From positions 1-40,545 of the forward strand of contig JAUNHC010000045.1 of the NCBI GenBank assembly GCA_030524175.1: a DNA stretch of 40,545 nucleotides. The letters are read 5' to 3'. The stretch comes from Eubacteriales bacterium (GTDB lineage Bacteria; Bacillota; Clostridia; Lachnospirales; Lachnospiraceae). This document shows positions 15,471 to 24,067 of the stretch, piece after piece. Both the position numbers and the translations under genes were made by a program. Position 1 is the first letter of the stretch. Each line of letters starts with the position of its first letter. The notes beneath the pieces were generated by a model. It ran no database searches, was not told where the DNA came from, and saw only the letters and a program-made list of their open reading frames with translations.

Positions 15471-16717
15471 TTCCTGTTCTCCTGCATAAACCTCTCAATT
15501 TCCTCCACGGTTTTTGGGATTCCCTGAGAAAGCACCTCGCAGCCGTTTTCTGTCACTACCAATGTATCTTCAATCCGTATTCCAATTCCTAAATCCTCAA
15601 AATAAAGACCTGGCTCCAGCGTAAACATCATATCCGGTTCCAAAACTGCCTCGTCATTTCCCACATCATGTGTATACAGCCCGATATAATGGCCTGAACT
15701 GTGGAAATAATATTTCATTATCTCCTCCGGTTTCTCGATCATGCCTAATTTTATTAATTCCTCAGCCATAACCTTCTTGCTTATCTCCTGCAGCTCATTC
15801 TTAGGCTGTCCCGGCCTGGTATGGGCTATGGCTGTCTCCAGCCCCTTCAGCACAACGTTATACAGCTTTTTCTGCTGCTCTGTAAATTTACCGCTTACCG
15901 GAAAGGTCCTGCTCACATCAGAGGCATACATATTCCATTCCGCTCCCAGATCGAAAAGTATCAAGTCTCCCTCTTCCATTTTTCTGTCATTGTCCACATA
16001 ATGCATAATGCAGGCATTTTTTCCTGAAGCCGCAATGGTATTAAATGCATGACGGGCATGGTTGGATTTCAGGGTATAATCGAAATATGCCTCGATCTCA
16101 TATTCATACATTTCCGGTCTTAAATGAGAAAGAATATTTTCCACCCCTTTTTGTGTTATGTCACATGCTTTTCTGTGGAGGGCAATCTCTTCCTTAGTCT
16201 CTACCTGGCGCATCAAGGCTATATCGTCAAAAGTATTATGGATTTCCAGATAAGGATAGCAGGACATAACCTTATGGGCAAATTCCTGAGCGCTGTTCTT
16301 ATGGAAACCGCCTTCCCAGTTAGCTATATCTATATAGAAATGCTTGATGGCATTTCTCCGCCCAAACAGGGGCAGTTTTTCTTCAAACCGTTCCAGGTAC
16401 TCTACCTGCCCGATTCCAGTCTCTTCCTTTACAGTATCCTTGTCATAGGTAATTCCCTGCCAACGTGCCTTCATTTCATCCGGATGGTCAATAAACAGAG
16501 TCTCCGTATACCGTCCGTTTATCTTCACAGCCATAAAAACTGCCTTGGGCTGTTGAAAACCTGTCAGATAATAAAAATTAGCATATGGGGTAAAGGGAAA
16601 CATCTGGTCGCCCCTGTCCTCCTTTTCCTCACCGGAAAATACAAAACCCATGGAGTTATCTTCTAATAATTCTTTATACAGTTCTCTTCTTGATGCATGA
16701 AATTCTTTGCTTACCAT
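15467..16717 (-). CDS. pepP: Xaa-Pro aminopeptidase (M24B)
   Basis: A 416-residue dinuclear metallopeptidase that removes an N-terminal residue before proline. An AMP_N domain (about 1-140, FPFTPYANFYYLTGFQQPKA) precedes the pita-bread catalytic domain. The metal ligands are visible: Asp in LFDLGAEW and SDVSRTFP, His in HSSGHYIGLYTHDVG, and Glu in FTLEPGLYF and GIRIEDTLVV. ATG at 16717 follows GGGAGG. It is the first gene of a two-gene unit with the GDPD gene. No functional link between the two is obvious. Confidence 0.95.
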   Translation of the reverse strand: MVSKEFHASRRELYKELLEDNSMGFVFSGEEKEDRGDQMFPFTPYANFYYLTGFQQPKAVFMAVKINGRYTETLFIDHPDEMKARWQGITYDKDTVKEETGIGQVEYLERFEEKLPLFGRRNAIKHFYIDIANWEGGFHKNSAQEFAHKVMSCYPYLEIHNTFDDIALMRQVETKEEIALHRKACDITQKGVENILSHLRPEMYEYEIEAYFDYTLKSNHARHAFNTIAASGKNACIMHYVDNDRKMEEGDLILFDLGAEWNMYASDVSRTFPVSGKFTEQQKKLYNVVLKGLETAIAHTRPGQPKNELQEISKKVMAEELIKLGMIEKPEEIMKYYFHSSGHYIGLYTHDVGNDEAVLEPDMMFTLEPGLYFEDLGIGIRIEDTLVVTENGCEVLSQGIPKTVEEIERFMQENRK

Positions 16718-16914
16718 GATAAACCTCCCTTTATTTCATCGAAATCTATTTATTTGACATCTGCTGTATTATTACAGGAGTATGCTCAGCATTACAATTT
16801 ACATCCCATGACCTTAAACAACTCCACATTCAGCGGGACCATAACCGTGAACAGCAATATTTCTGTATCAATAACGATTTTACGCTAATTACACATAATA
16901 ATCAAGAATAAATA

Positions 16915-16959
16915 GCCAAAAGCCGCAGCCGGTGATAATCTCCGGCTGCGGCTTTTGGC
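16915..16959. terminator. LytTR regulator terminator, perfect 18-bp stem
   Basis: GCCAAAAGCCGCAGCCGG (16915-16932) and its exact reverse complement (16942-16959) enclose a 9-nt loop. On the minus strand it begins 7 nt after the regulator stop, with T-runs inside the lower stem. Between here and pepP (16718-16914) I see only weak promoter-like sequence for pepP and no gene. Confidence 0.85.
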
Positions 16960-16966
16960 ATTCCTT

Positions 16967-17689
16967 TTAGCTTTTACTTCCTCTTTCCTTCAGATAGTCT
17001 GTATACCTTGCGTGTGCTTCCTTGGAATAGGATCTGGAAATTGGGACTATGCCATTCTTCAATGTAAAACTATCATTTTTCATGGCACCGATCTGTTCCA
17101 TATTCACATAGAAGCTCTGATGACACCTGAGAAATGTGCTGTCCTTCAGCTGTTCATCAAAATCACTTAATTTTCCCCTGCAGTGTACCACTGCCCCATC
17201 AATCATATGAAAATTCACGGTATGCAGGCTGCTTGAGATATAAGTTATCTGGCTGTGACGGATAGTAAAGACCTGTGAACGATAGCGAAAATGAATCACT
17301 CGTTCTTCTTTCTCTCCCCATCTGTATTTAAGAGGATACATTACATACTCTAATGTTTCCAGACTCACTGGTTTCAGAAGATAATTGTATGCAAATACTT
17401 CAAATGCCTCTTTATAAAAATCACTGTTACTGCCGGTAAAGATAATTGGGACAAATAAATCGCGAGTCCTTATAACCTTAGCTGCCTCAATACCGCTGAT
17501 CCCCTGCATGTCTATGCTTAAAAAAATAGCACTGTAAGGATTTCCCTTTTTCTCAATGAGCTCTAAAAGCTGCCCACTGTTATTAAAAACTTTTATCTCT
17601 GCACCGGGAAGAATTTTTGCTAAATGGCCGCTTAATATACGACCATCCTCGGAATTATCATCACAAACTGCAATTGTCAATATTGTCAT
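16967..17689 (-). CDS. Orphan LytTR-family response regulator with an altered receiver
   Basis: A 240-residue protein of the AgrA/LytR type. The receiver (about 1-120) keeps the acidic pair CDDN (D10, D11) and the Lys of LLKPV. The usual phospho-acceptor motif (LDIxMPG) reads LSIDMQG, with Ser58 where the Asp is expected and Asp60 two residues later. Residues about 140-235 are the LytTR DNA-binding domain (VIHFRYRSQVFTIRHSQITY, FLRCHQSFYVNMEQI, VPISRSYSKEA). No kinase or membrane partner is adjacent. ATG at 17689 follows GGGGAGAGG. It may be phosphorylation-independent or use Asp60. Regulator activity may vary with the G tract at its promoter. Confidence 0.9.
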   Translation of the reverse strand: MTILTIAVCDDNSEDGRILSGHLAKILPGAEIKVFNNSGQLLELIEKKGNPYSAIFLSIDMQGISGIEAAKVIRTRDLFVPIIFTGSNSDFYKEAFEVFAYNYLLKPVSLETLEYVMYPLKYRWGEKEERVIHFRYRSQVFTIRHSQITYISSSLHTVNFHMIDGAVVHCRGKLSDFDEQLKDSTFLRCHQSFYVNMEQIGAMKNDSFTLKNGIVPISRSYSKEAHARYTDYLKERGSKS

Positions 17690-17732
17690 TCTTCAACCTC
17701 TCCCCTTTGAATCATTGGACTGATGTAGGACT

Positions 17733-17770
17733 ATTATACCATAATTCACCTGATGATTTTACCCCCCCCC
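17733..17770 (-). promoter_or_regulatory. LytTR regulator promoter with adjacent poly-G tract
   Basis: On the minus strand TGGTATAAT is an extended -10 (TATAAT at 17733-17738). The -35 position (17756-17761, TAAAAT) is poor. Directly upstream is a run of nine G (17762-17770), followed further up by TTGAGT. The location is right for length changes to alter promoter strength. Confidence 0.6.
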
Positions 17771-17866
17771 ACTCAATTTGTGACGATTTTCGTGCTTTTT
17801 ATGCATTTCCCGTGATTATTCTCAGTTATAGTAATATTCTGCGCAATCGTACGTTTACTATACAGA

Positions 17867-18060
17867 ACAAAGTGGACAAGTCCACTTCAACTCCCTGAAT
17901 CCCTCACTCATGAGGGACTTGTACACTTTGTGCGCCAATGTGCAGCTGCGAAGCAGCCTTCCTCTGCACATTGTGTGCATCCCCCGGAGGGTTTTTATAT
18001 ACTAGGAAAGTCATAACCTTCTGGTCAGAACAAAATGGAGTACTTTCCTAGTATGTGAAA
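17867..18060. repeat. Composite dispersed repeat: modules A, B and C in tandem
   Basis: This is the fullest copy. Module A (17867-17931) has 17-bp terminal inverted repeats with one mismatch (ACAAAGTGGACAAGTCC left). Module B (17936-17973) has arms CAATGTGCA/TGCACATTG around the hairpin GCTGCGAAGCAGC. Module C (17978-18060) starts CATCCCCCGGAGGG and has an inverted repeat with arms like TATATACTAGGAAAGT. Partial or single modules recur at 6656, 11767, 21883 and 39119. No transposase is present. It fills the gap between the LytTR gene and the rplQ terminator. Confidence 0.85.
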
Positions 18061-18108
18061 AAAGCTGTATACACCCAGTGATCTCTCACTGACTGTATAC
18101 AGCCTTTT
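18061..18108 (-). terminator. rplQ operon terminator
   Basis: GCTGTATACA/TGTATACAGC is a perfect 10-bp outer stem with an inner CAGTGA/TCACTG stem. On the minus strand it runs into TTTTTTC. It lies about 85 nt past rplQ. Confidence 0.8.
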
Positions 18109-18189
18109 ATTTATTGAACTGAAGCCGATATTTTCAATCTGCTTCCCATTGAGTTTAAACCCTCATAACTGCTCCTGCAGCTTATCAGA

Positions 18190-18726
18190 TTAAACTAATT
18201 CAATTAATACTTCCATTGCAGCATCGCCTTTACGCGGCCCAATCTTAATGATTCTGGTGTAACCACCGTTACGGCCAACATATTTCGGAGCGATCTCTTC
18301 GAACATTTTCTTAACCATATCCACGTCTTTGGTGTTTTTCTTTCTTCCGGCACCCTTTGCAGGTACTTCTTTTACAGGATAGAAAACTTTCATCATCTGA
18401 CGACGTGCGTGAAGTCTGGACGGAGCATCTTTTGTGATCTCTTTCTGAACTTCATCGTATACGGTTGTCTTCTTGCCGTCTACTACTTCTTTGACTCTCT
18501 TGCCTTCAGCATCCTTGCGGGCAACCTTTGCAGTTACAGTAACTGTCTCAAAGTTGTCTTTCTCGCGTACTGCCATGGCAATAAGTCCTTCAGCAATTTT
18601 ACGGATTTCTTTTGCTTTCGCTTCTGTGGTAACGATTTTTCCGTGGTATAACAGATTTGTCACCTGGTTTCTCAGTAATGCTTTTCTCTGATCAGAAGTT
18701 CTGCTTAACTTTCTATATTTTGCCAT
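18190..18726 (-). CDS. rplQ: 50S ribosomal protein L17
   Basis: The protein has 178 residues. The typical N terminus MAKYRKLSRTSDQRKALLRN and the C-terminal TRIIKIGPRKGDAAMEVLIEL are clear. It is about 55-60 residues longer than most L17 because of an insertion rich in K, V and T (about 70-145), as I recall from Lachnospiraceae homologues. ATG at 18726 follows GGAGGAAAATAAA; the frame extends five codons further up without a better site. It is the last gene of the alpha operon, after rpoA. Confidence 0.97.
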   Translation of the reverse strand: MAKYRKLSRTSDQRKALLRNQVTNLLYHGKIVTTEAKAKEIRKIAEGLIAMAVREKDNFETVTVTAKVARKDAEGKRVKEVVDGKKTTVYDEVQKEITKDAPSRLHARRQMMKVFYPVKEVPAKGAGRKKNTKDVDMVKKMFEEIAPKYVGRNGGYTRIIKIGPRKGDAAMEVLIELV

Positions 18727-18810
18727 TTTATTTTCCTCCATCTGTGAGACAGCAGAACATACTCTTCGGTCTTACTGTCCTGCTGCTAGCAAATCCCACT
18801 ATAATTTACT

Positions 18811-19770
18811 TTACTCTTCTGTAGGCTGAAGCTGTAAGCCCAGCTCTTTCAGCTTGGCAAGGACTTCTTCCAGGGATTTACGGCCCAGATTACGAACCTT
18901 CATCATATCATCAGAAGTCTTATTACATAATTCTTCAACCGTATTAATGCCGGCTCTCTTCAAGCAGTTGTAGGAACGAACAGACAATTCAAGCTCGTCT
19001 ATGCTCATTTCCAGAACTTTTTCTTTTTCATTGTCTTCTTTCTCGATCATAACCTCAGCGGTCTTTGCATTCTCGGAAAGGTCAATGAAAAGGCTTAAGT
19101 GCTCGCTTAATACTTTAGCTGCAAGGCTTACTGCCTCATCTGGATCAAGTGTACCGTTGGTGTACACATCCAAGGTCAGCTTATCGAAATCGGTCACCTG
19201 TCCGACACGGGTATTCTCTACAATCATATTGACTCTGTCTACCGGCGTATAAATAGCATCTACTGCGATCACACCGATAGGCATATCTTCTGATTTGCCT
19301 TTATCCGCGCTCACATAGCCGCGCCCTTTAGTGATGGTAAGCTCCATTGCAAGTCTGCAGTCTTTACCGCCATTTAAGGTTGCGATCACCTGATCCGGAT
19401 TCATAATCTCAATGTCCTGATCCGCCTGAATATCAGCGCCGGTCACAACACCTTTTCCCTCACACTCAATGTATGCGGTCTTAGGCTCATTATCGCTGCT
19501 GTTATTCTTAATAGCTAAGCTTTTCAGATTCATGATAATCTCAGTGACATCTTCCTTCACCCCCGGAATGGAGCTGAATTCATGAAGGACACCGTCGATT
19601 TTCACCTGGCTCACAGCTGCTCCCGGCAGGGATGACAGCATGATTCTCCGCAGAGAATTTCCAAGAGTGGTTCCGTAACCTCTTTCCAGAGGCTCTACCA
19701 CAAATCTTCCAAACTTTTTATCTTCGGATATCTCGGTAATTTCGATTTTTGGTTTATTAAAATCAAACAC
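18811..19770 (-). CDS. rpoA: RNA polymerase alpha subunit
   Basis: A 319-residue protein. Alpha N-terminal domain (about 1-230; [20 protein letters not shown] and [10 protein letters not shown]) handles assembly. A linker with an acidic run (EKEDNEKEK) leads to the C-terminal domain (about 250-310; [20 protein letters not shown]) that contacts UP elements and activators. The start is GTG at 19770, giving [19 protein letters not shown] lies 9 nt upstream, whereas the upstream in-frame TTG has no site. It is in the order rpsD-rpoA-rplQ. Confidence 0.98.
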   Translation of the reverse strand: MFDFNKPKIEITEISEDKKFGRFVVEPLERGYGTTLGNSLRRIMLSSLPGAAVSQVKIDGVLHEFSSIPGVKEDVTEIIMNLKSLAIKNNSSDNEPKTAYIECEGKGVVTGADIQADQDIEIMNPDQVIATLNGGKDCRLAMELTITKGRGYVSADKGKSEDMPIGVIAVDAIYTPVDRVNMIVENTRVGQVTDFDKLTLDVYTNGTLDPDEAVSLAAKVLSEHLSLFIDLSENAKTAEVMIEKEDNEKEKVLEMSIDELELSVRSYNCLKRAGINTVEELCNKTSDDMMKVRNLGRKSLEEVLAKLKELGLQLQPTEE

Positions 19771-19826
19771 TATAAGGTTCCCTCCTTCTGGGTTAATCAA
19801 CGTTTGAGGGTATTAACAATCATGCA

Positions 19827-20420
19827 TTATTTAGAATACAGCTCGACGATAAGCATTTCGTTTACCGGTACGTCGATTGCTTCTCTGTTCGGGAGTTCTT
19901 TTATAGTTCCTTTTAAGTTTTCCTGGTCAACATCTAACCATTCAGGAACAAGTCTTCCGCCTGTGATTTCCAGAATTCCTTTGTATCTGTCAGAACCTTT
20001 GCATTTTTCTTTGATTTCGATAGAATCGCCGGCTTTTACAAGGTAGGACGGGATGTTTACACATTTACCGTTTACCATTACATGCTTGTGGTCAACGATC
20101 TGACGTGCTTCTCTTCTGGTTCTTGCGAATCCCATACGGAAGATAACATTGTCAAGTCTTGTCTCAAGCATAACCATCAGGTTTTCACCTGTCTGGCCCG
20201 GTAATCTGTCGGCTTTCTTATAGTAGTTACGGAAAGGTTTCTCCAGTACTCCGTAGATAAATTTAGCTTTCTGTTTTTCTCTTAACTGTGTACCATACTC
20301 GGAAACTTTACGGTTTGCACGTTTTAACTGTCTTGTGGATTTCTTATCTATTCCTAAATAAATCGGATCCAGTCCAAGGGATCTGCATCTTTTCAGAACA
20401 GGCACTCTGTTTACTGCCAT
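19827..20420 (-). CDS. rpsD: 30S ribosomal protein S4
   Basis: A 197-residue primary 16S rRNA binder. It begins MAVNRVPVLKRCRSLGLDP and carries the S4 RNA-binding domain (RLDNVIFRMGFARTRREARQ, HKHVMVNG). Only one cysteine remains at the N-terminal zinc site, so this is a zinc-independent (C-minus) form. ATG follows TAGGAGG. It is in the operon between rpsK and rpoA, where S4 often acts as translational repressor; no S4-binding leader could be identified. Confidence 0.98.
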   Translation of the reverse strand: MAVNRVPVLKRCRSLGLDPIYLGIDKKSTRQLKRANRKVSEYGTQLREKQKAKFIYGVLEKPFRNYYKKADRLPGQTGENLMVMLETRLDNVIFRMGFARTRREARQIVDHKHVMVNGKCVNIPSYLVKAGDSIEIKEKCKGSDRYKGILEITGGRLVPEWLDVDQENLKGTIKELPNREAIDVPVNEMLIVELYSK

Positions 20421-20437
20421 CTTAAACTACCTCCTAA

Positions 20438-20830
20438 TTAGACTCTTCTGCGTTTTGGTGGGCGACATCCGTTGTGAGGAACCGGGGTTACGTCACGGAT
20501 ACTGGTTACTTCAAGTCCGCATGCCTGAAGGGCACGGATTGCAGCTTCACGGCCGGAGCCTGGTCCTTTTACAAATACGTCTACAGTCTTTAATCCATGT
20601 ATCAAAGCAGCCTTTGTTGCAGTCTCAGCTGCCATCTGTGCTGCATAAGGGGTAGATTTCCTTGAACCTCTAAATCCCAGACCGCCGGCACTTGCCCATG
20701 AAAGAGCGTTTCCTTCGGTATCAGTCAATGTAACAATTGTGTTGTTAAAAGAAGACTGAATATGTGCCTGTCCGCGTTCAACGTTTTTCTTGATACGGCG
20801 CTTTGTTGTTTTTTTAGTCACTTTTGCCAT
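20438..20830 (-). CDS. rpsK: 30S ribosomal protein S11
   Basis: A 130-residue platform protein of the small subunit. [24 protein letters not shown] and the C-terminal [17 protein letters not shown] are universal S11 signatures. It is 17 nt upstream of rpsD. A 114-nt gap separates it from rpsM. That gap can fold a hairpin on the transcript (ATGCAGGC with GCCGCAT, 20912-20935), which may stabilise or partially terminate the mRNA. Confidence 0.98.
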   Translation of the reverse strand: MAKVTKKTTKRRIKKNVERGQAHIQSSFNNTIVTLTDTEGNALSWASAGGLGFRGSRKSTPYAAQMAAETATKAALIHGLKTVDVFVKGPGSGREAAIRALQACGLEVTSIRDVTPVPHNGCRPPKRRRV

Positions 20831-20944
20831 TTTAAAACTAACCTACACTTTCCTTTTTATAATTTGTTTGTCTGCTTCTATTTTTAATAAGGAAATTCAA
20901 TTCACTGAATTCATGCGGCGCTCAGCCTGCATTCATCAAGTGTT

Positions 20945-21313
20945 CTATTTTTTCTTATTAGCTACTGTTCTCTTCGGTCCCTTACGGGTTCTGGCGTTAG
21001 TCTTAGTCTTCTGACCACGAACCGGAAGGCCTTTACGATGACGGATACCTCTGTAGCATCCAATTTCCTGCAGTCTCTTAATGTTCAGAGCGATTTCTCT
21101 ACGAAGATCACCTTCTACTGTCATTGACTCGTCAATGACTTCACGGATTCTGTTAACCTCTTCGTCTGTCAAATCTCTGACACGTGTGTCAGGATTTACA
21201 TTTGCCTGAGCAAGGATTTTTGTTGCGCTTGGTCTTCCGATACCATAAATATAGGTAAGACCAATTTCTACACGTTTTTCTCTTGGTAAGTCTACACCAG
21301 CTATACGAGCCAT
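20945..21313 (-). CDS. rpsM: 30S ribosomal protein S13
   Basis: A 122-residue head protein contacting the P-site tRNA. It begins [20 protein letters not shown] and has the S13 helix-two-turns-helix ([16 protein letters not shown]) and the basic C terminus [22 protein letters not shown] at 21313 follows ATGGAGGAAACA. It is unusually far (305 nt) from rpmJ. Confidence 0.98.
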   Translation of the reverse strand: MARIAGVDLPREKRVEIGLTYIYGIGRPSATKILAQANVNPDTRVRDLTDEEVNRIREVIDESMTVEGDLRREIALNIKRLQEIGCYRGIRHRKGLPVRGQKTKTNARTRKGPKRTVANKKK

Positions 21314-21618
21314 GTACTGTTTCCTCCATTTTCATTCTTGAAAGTCATACGTTCTGTACACCACTTGTACTTCCGTACAAGGTGAAATGGGGTGTATCTG
21401 TCCGATGCTCTCTATTTCCAGTTCCTAATTGGGGTGCCTCGGTAAAACACCCAGCTGCAATCGGCGAACCGCAGCCTTTCCGAAATTTTGCGGCCATACG
21501 GCCGGCGTTGCCTCTCGGTATTAGGCAATACATGCTTAAAATATTTAAACAGTCTGAACAACCCATCCGGGTGTTTCACACTGCAGCCGCACGTCTCACA
21601 AACTATAGTCAAAGTGTT
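21314..21618 (-). other. 305-nt gap inside the alpha operon, candidate structured RNA leader for rpsM
   Basis: No convincing gene lies between rpmJ and rpsM, although one weak frame is open. The transcript can fold several hairpins, the clearest being CTTGTAC-GGAA-GTACAAG with a GNRA-type loop (about 21362-21381). A G+C-rich central segment around CGGCCGTATGGCCG also folds. I recognise no known ribosomal-protein leader class. Confidence 0.35.
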
Positions 21619-21732
21619 TTAGCCCTGACGCTGTTTGTGTTTTGGATTTTCACAGATTACTCTGATAGATCCTTTTCTTTTGATGATCTTGCATTTCTCG
21701 CAGATCGGCTTTACAGATGATCTTACTTTCAC
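21619..21732 (-). CDS. rpmJ: 50S ribosomal protein L36
   Basis: A 37-residue zinc-ribbon ribosomal protein: [20 protein letters not shown], then [12 protein letters not shown]. The Cys-x2-Cys, Cys and His zinc ligands are present. The start is GTG at 21732 behind AAGGAGGATTTCCA. It is the first gene of this unit. infA, which normally precedes rpmJ in Firmicutes, is not in this window, so the spc-to-alpha junction is broken here. Confidence 0.97.
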   Translation of the reverse strand: MKVRSSVKPICEKCKIIKRKGSIRVICENPKHKQRQG

Positions 21733-21816
21733 TGGAAATCCTCCTTCCGTAAATCTAGACATTAATCTGCAGTTTCTGGGCGCACGTATCCAAAGAAATA
21801 CGCGCGTTCGCAGTAT

Positions 21817-21845
21817 AGTTTAGCACCCTTGAAGCAGAAATGCAA
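21817..21845 (-). promoter_or_regulatory. Alpha-operon promoter upstream of rpmJ
   Basis: TTGCAT (21840-21845), a 17-nt spacer and TAAACT (21817-21822) on the minus strand, about 85 nt before rpmJ, with A/T-rich sequence just upstream that could act as a UP element. Confidence 0.7.
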
Positions 21846-21882
21846 GTGATTTTTTGAAAAAATTAATATTTTTGTCCTCAGA

Positions 21883-21934
21883 ACAAAGTGCAGCTGCGAA
21901 GCAGCTTTCCTCAGCACATTGTATGCATCCCCCC
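21883..21934. repeat. Dispersed repeat, module B copy 3
   Basis: ACAAAGTGCAGCTGCGAAGC, then AGCTTTCCTCAGCACATTGT and GCATCCCCCC, match the B module at 17936-17985. Module C does not follow; the match ends at CCAGGGTTT. It lies between the alpha-operon promoter and the hflC terminator. Confidence 0.8.
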
Positions 21935-21941
21935 AGGGTTT

Positions 21942-21980
21942 AAAAAAGCCGCTTTAGGGATACCCCCTTCAGCGGCTCTT
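21942..21980 (-). terminator. hflC terminator
   Basis: AGCCGCT/AGCGGCT stem around a loop containing GGGGGTATCCC, followed on the minus strand by TTTTTTA. It lies about 25 nt past hflC. Confidence 0.8.
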
Positions 21981-22003
21981 TCCTTCCGAAATGAAAGTAT
22001 CTC

Positions 22004-22873
22004 TTATGGCTGTCCTTCAAAGATCCTGGCAATGGGAGACTCCGGTGAAAGGATGACTGTCTTGTCTTCCCCTTTCATGGAGTTCTTAACTGCATCCAGG
22101 CTTCTCACAAAGGAATAGAAATCGCTCCGTCCTTCTTCCCCGTAAGCTTGGGCAAGAATTTTCATATATTCCTGCTCACCTTCTGCCCGCAGTATTTCTG
22201 CCTGCTTTTGTGCCTCGGAAATCTGTATGGCTATTTCCTTGTCTGTGGTGTTGCGGATAACCTTGGCCTCGGAGCTTCCTTCTGCCGTATAAGTAGCTGC
22301 TATATTGTCACGCTCGGATATCATCCGTTCGTACACAGCTTCCTTATTGTCGTCCGGAAGGTCTAACTGTTTCGTCTCAAAGACCAGAAGTGAAATCCCG
22401 TACTGTTTCATATTGTCTCCGATAGATGCCATCACCAACTCCTGCAGCTCACCGTCCCTGCTGGTGATCACCTCATCCTGAGTCATACTGCTGATAACAT
22501 TCTTAGTGGAATTATACACAGCTGTATTGATTCTGCTCTCTCCGCTTTCCACAGAGGAATTCAGAGTCTGGGCGAATTTCAGAGGATCCTCTATCTTCCA
22601 CAGAACATAACTGTCACTGATCATTGTCTTTTTATCCTTAGTTATAACATCCGAAGGAGATAAATCGTAAAGCAATGTTTGTTTCGGCAGGGTCGCCGCA
22701 CTTTCGATCAGAGGAAGCTTAAGGCTGATACCGGGTGAGCTTATGACACGCTTCACTTTTCCAAACTGACGGATAAGTTTATATTCATTCTGGGCAGTCA
22801 CTGTCACTGAGGTAGCCAATGCAGCAGCCAATACAACCGCTCCTATTATTATAAGAAAGCTTTTCTTTTTCAT
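22004..22873 (-). CDS. hflC: HflC-type SPFH/prohibitin membrane protein
   Basis: A 289-residue protein with an N-terminal membrane segment (FLIIIGAVVLAAALATSVTV), an extracytoplasmic SPFH/band-7 domain (about 30-200) and a helical C-terminal part with the Ala/Glu-rich QAEILRAEGEQEYMKILAQA typical of HflC. HflK and HflC form a large cage that, in Proteobacteria, surrounds and restrains FtsH. Its ATG overlaps the hflK TGA by one base. The domain order and pairing support the assignment. The FtsH link in this organism is inferred. Confidence 0.92.
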   Translation of the reverse strand: MKKKSFLIIIGAVVLAAALATSVTVTAQNEYKLIRQFGKVKRVISSPGISLKLPLIESAATLPKQTLLYDLSPSDVITKDKKTMISDSYVLWKIEDPLKFAQTLNSSVESGESRINTAVYNSTKNVISSMTQDEVITSRDGELQELVMASIGDNMKQYGISLLVFETKQLDLPDDNKEAVYERMISERDNIAATYTAEGSSEAKVIRNTTDKEIAIQISEAQKQAEILRAEGEQEYMKILAQAYGEEGRSDFYSFVRSLDAVKNSMKGEDKTVILSPESPIARIFEGQP

Positions 22874-23949
22874 CAGTATCCCTCCTCTGTGCTGTTGCCG
22901 TCTTCCTCGTTTGTACTTTCCTGGATTTCAGGTTTAGTGTCAGCTCCCCCAGTATCGGACACCGCACTGCTGCCTGTCCCTGAAGTATCCGGATATATTT
23001 CATTAAATTTATCTAAAGGAAGAATCTTCTGAGTTCCATTTCCATTGTCAATAACAATTTTCAAATCAGGAAGTACCTGTTCCATTGCTTCATAGAACAT
23101 ACGCTGCTTTGTCACCGTGGGATTCTTACTGTACTCCTCATACATGGCATTGAATCGCGCCACTTCTCCCTCTGCCTCATTGATACGGACTTCCTTTTCT
23201 GCCTCTGCATCCTGGATGATCTGATCCGCCTTAGCCTCTGCTTCCGGAAGCTTTTCATTCCTGTATTTATTGGCATTATTAAGTGCGGTCTCTTTTCCCT
23301 GCTTAGCAGTTTCAACCGCCTTAAAGGCACACATTACTTCCTGTGTAGGAGGTTCTGAATCTTGTATGGTTATGTTCACAAGCTGGATTCCTATATCCTG
23401 TTCTTCCATCTTCTTTAAAATCATTTCTTTTATTTTTCCTTGTATCTCTCCTTTGCCTGTTGTAAGAACATCATCCACATTGTAGCTGGCGATCACGGTT
23501 CTGATACAGCTCTGGGAAATATTTTTCAAAATGGATTCCGGCCGCTCTGATGTATAAAGGTATTTTACAGGATCATCTATCCTGTATTCCACAAAGAAAT
23601 CCACATCAATAAAATTATAATCCGACGTAATCATGATGCCTTCGTTTTCCAGGGTTTCATTGCTGTCAATAGAATAGCCGATGGGAAACCCTTGAATGGT
23701 GGTATTTACCTTATATACCTTCTGTATATACGGCAGTTTAAAATGAAGTCCTGTTTCTGACACTGACTTCGGAACTCCGAATGTAGACAGGACAGCCTGC
23801 TCCTGCTCCTGAATCTGGTAAGTTGCATCTCCCGCCAGCAAAGCAACCACCGCCAGCCCTGCTGCTGCAATCACAATATGCTTGGCATGCCTGCCAGGCT
23901 TGGGGATTTTATGAAACGGGTTGTTTCTGTTTCCATTAAATTCGTCCAC
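22873..23949 (-). CDS. hflK: HflK-type SPFH/prohibitin membrane protein
   Basis: The protein has 358 residues. A short cytoplasmic N terminus, one membrane segment (about 25-43), the band-7 domain beginning QEQEQAVLSTFG, a helical region rich in E, A and K (about 230-275, AEAKADQIIQDAEAEKEVRI) and a Ser/Thr/Gly/Glu-rich tail. This matches HflK. The start is GTG at 23949 with AAGGAGGAAAAAA before it. It is translationally coupled to hflC. A leader ORF and terminator lie upstream (24068-24274). Confidence 0.92.
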   Translation of the reverse strand: MDEFNGNRNNPFHKIPKPGRHAKHIVIAAAGLAVVALLAGDATYQIQEQEQAVLSTFGVPKSVSETGLHFKLPYIQKVYKVNTTIQGFPIGYSIDSNETLENEGIMITSDYNFIDVDFFVEYRIDDPVKYLYTSERPESILKNISQSCIRTVIASYNVDDVLTTGKGEIQGKIKEMILKKMEEQDIGIQLVNITIQDSEPPTQEVMCAFKAVETAKQGKETALNNANKYRNEKLPEAEAKADQIIQDAEAEKEVRINEAEGEVARFNAMYEEYSKNPTVTKQRMFYEAMEQVLPDLKIVIDNGNGTQKILPLDKFNEIYPDTSGTGSSAVSDTGGADTKPEIQESTNEEDGNSTEEGY

Positions 23950-24067
23950 TTTTTTCCTCCTTTAAGCATCTCGGTCCATCCTTCCATGGCAGGACAGCTC
24001 CGTGTACTCTCTTGTCTCATAGGGCTTAGTCTTTCAACTATTCTCTAAACTGCCCTTAAGTATCTAA

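Noticed and set aside
16808-16888. 26-codon plus-strand frame next to the LytTR gene, considered as a signal peptide for quorum sensing
   Set aside because: No ribosome binding site, no clear promoter, and no processing or export gene nearby.
17867-18060. CRISPR array
   Set aside because: The repeated units are inverted repeats of differing sequence joined end to end, not identical direct repeats with regular unique spacers, and no cas genes occur.
6656-18060. Insertion sequence copies
   Set aside because: No transposase gene or remnant is found. The repeats are under 200 nt and non-coding, so at most they are miniature non-autonomous elements.
21412-21612. 66-codon frame between rpmJ and rpsM with a CxxC motif
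   Set aside because: It would need a TTG start with no ribosome binding site, its composition is not typical, and structured RNA explains the sequence better.
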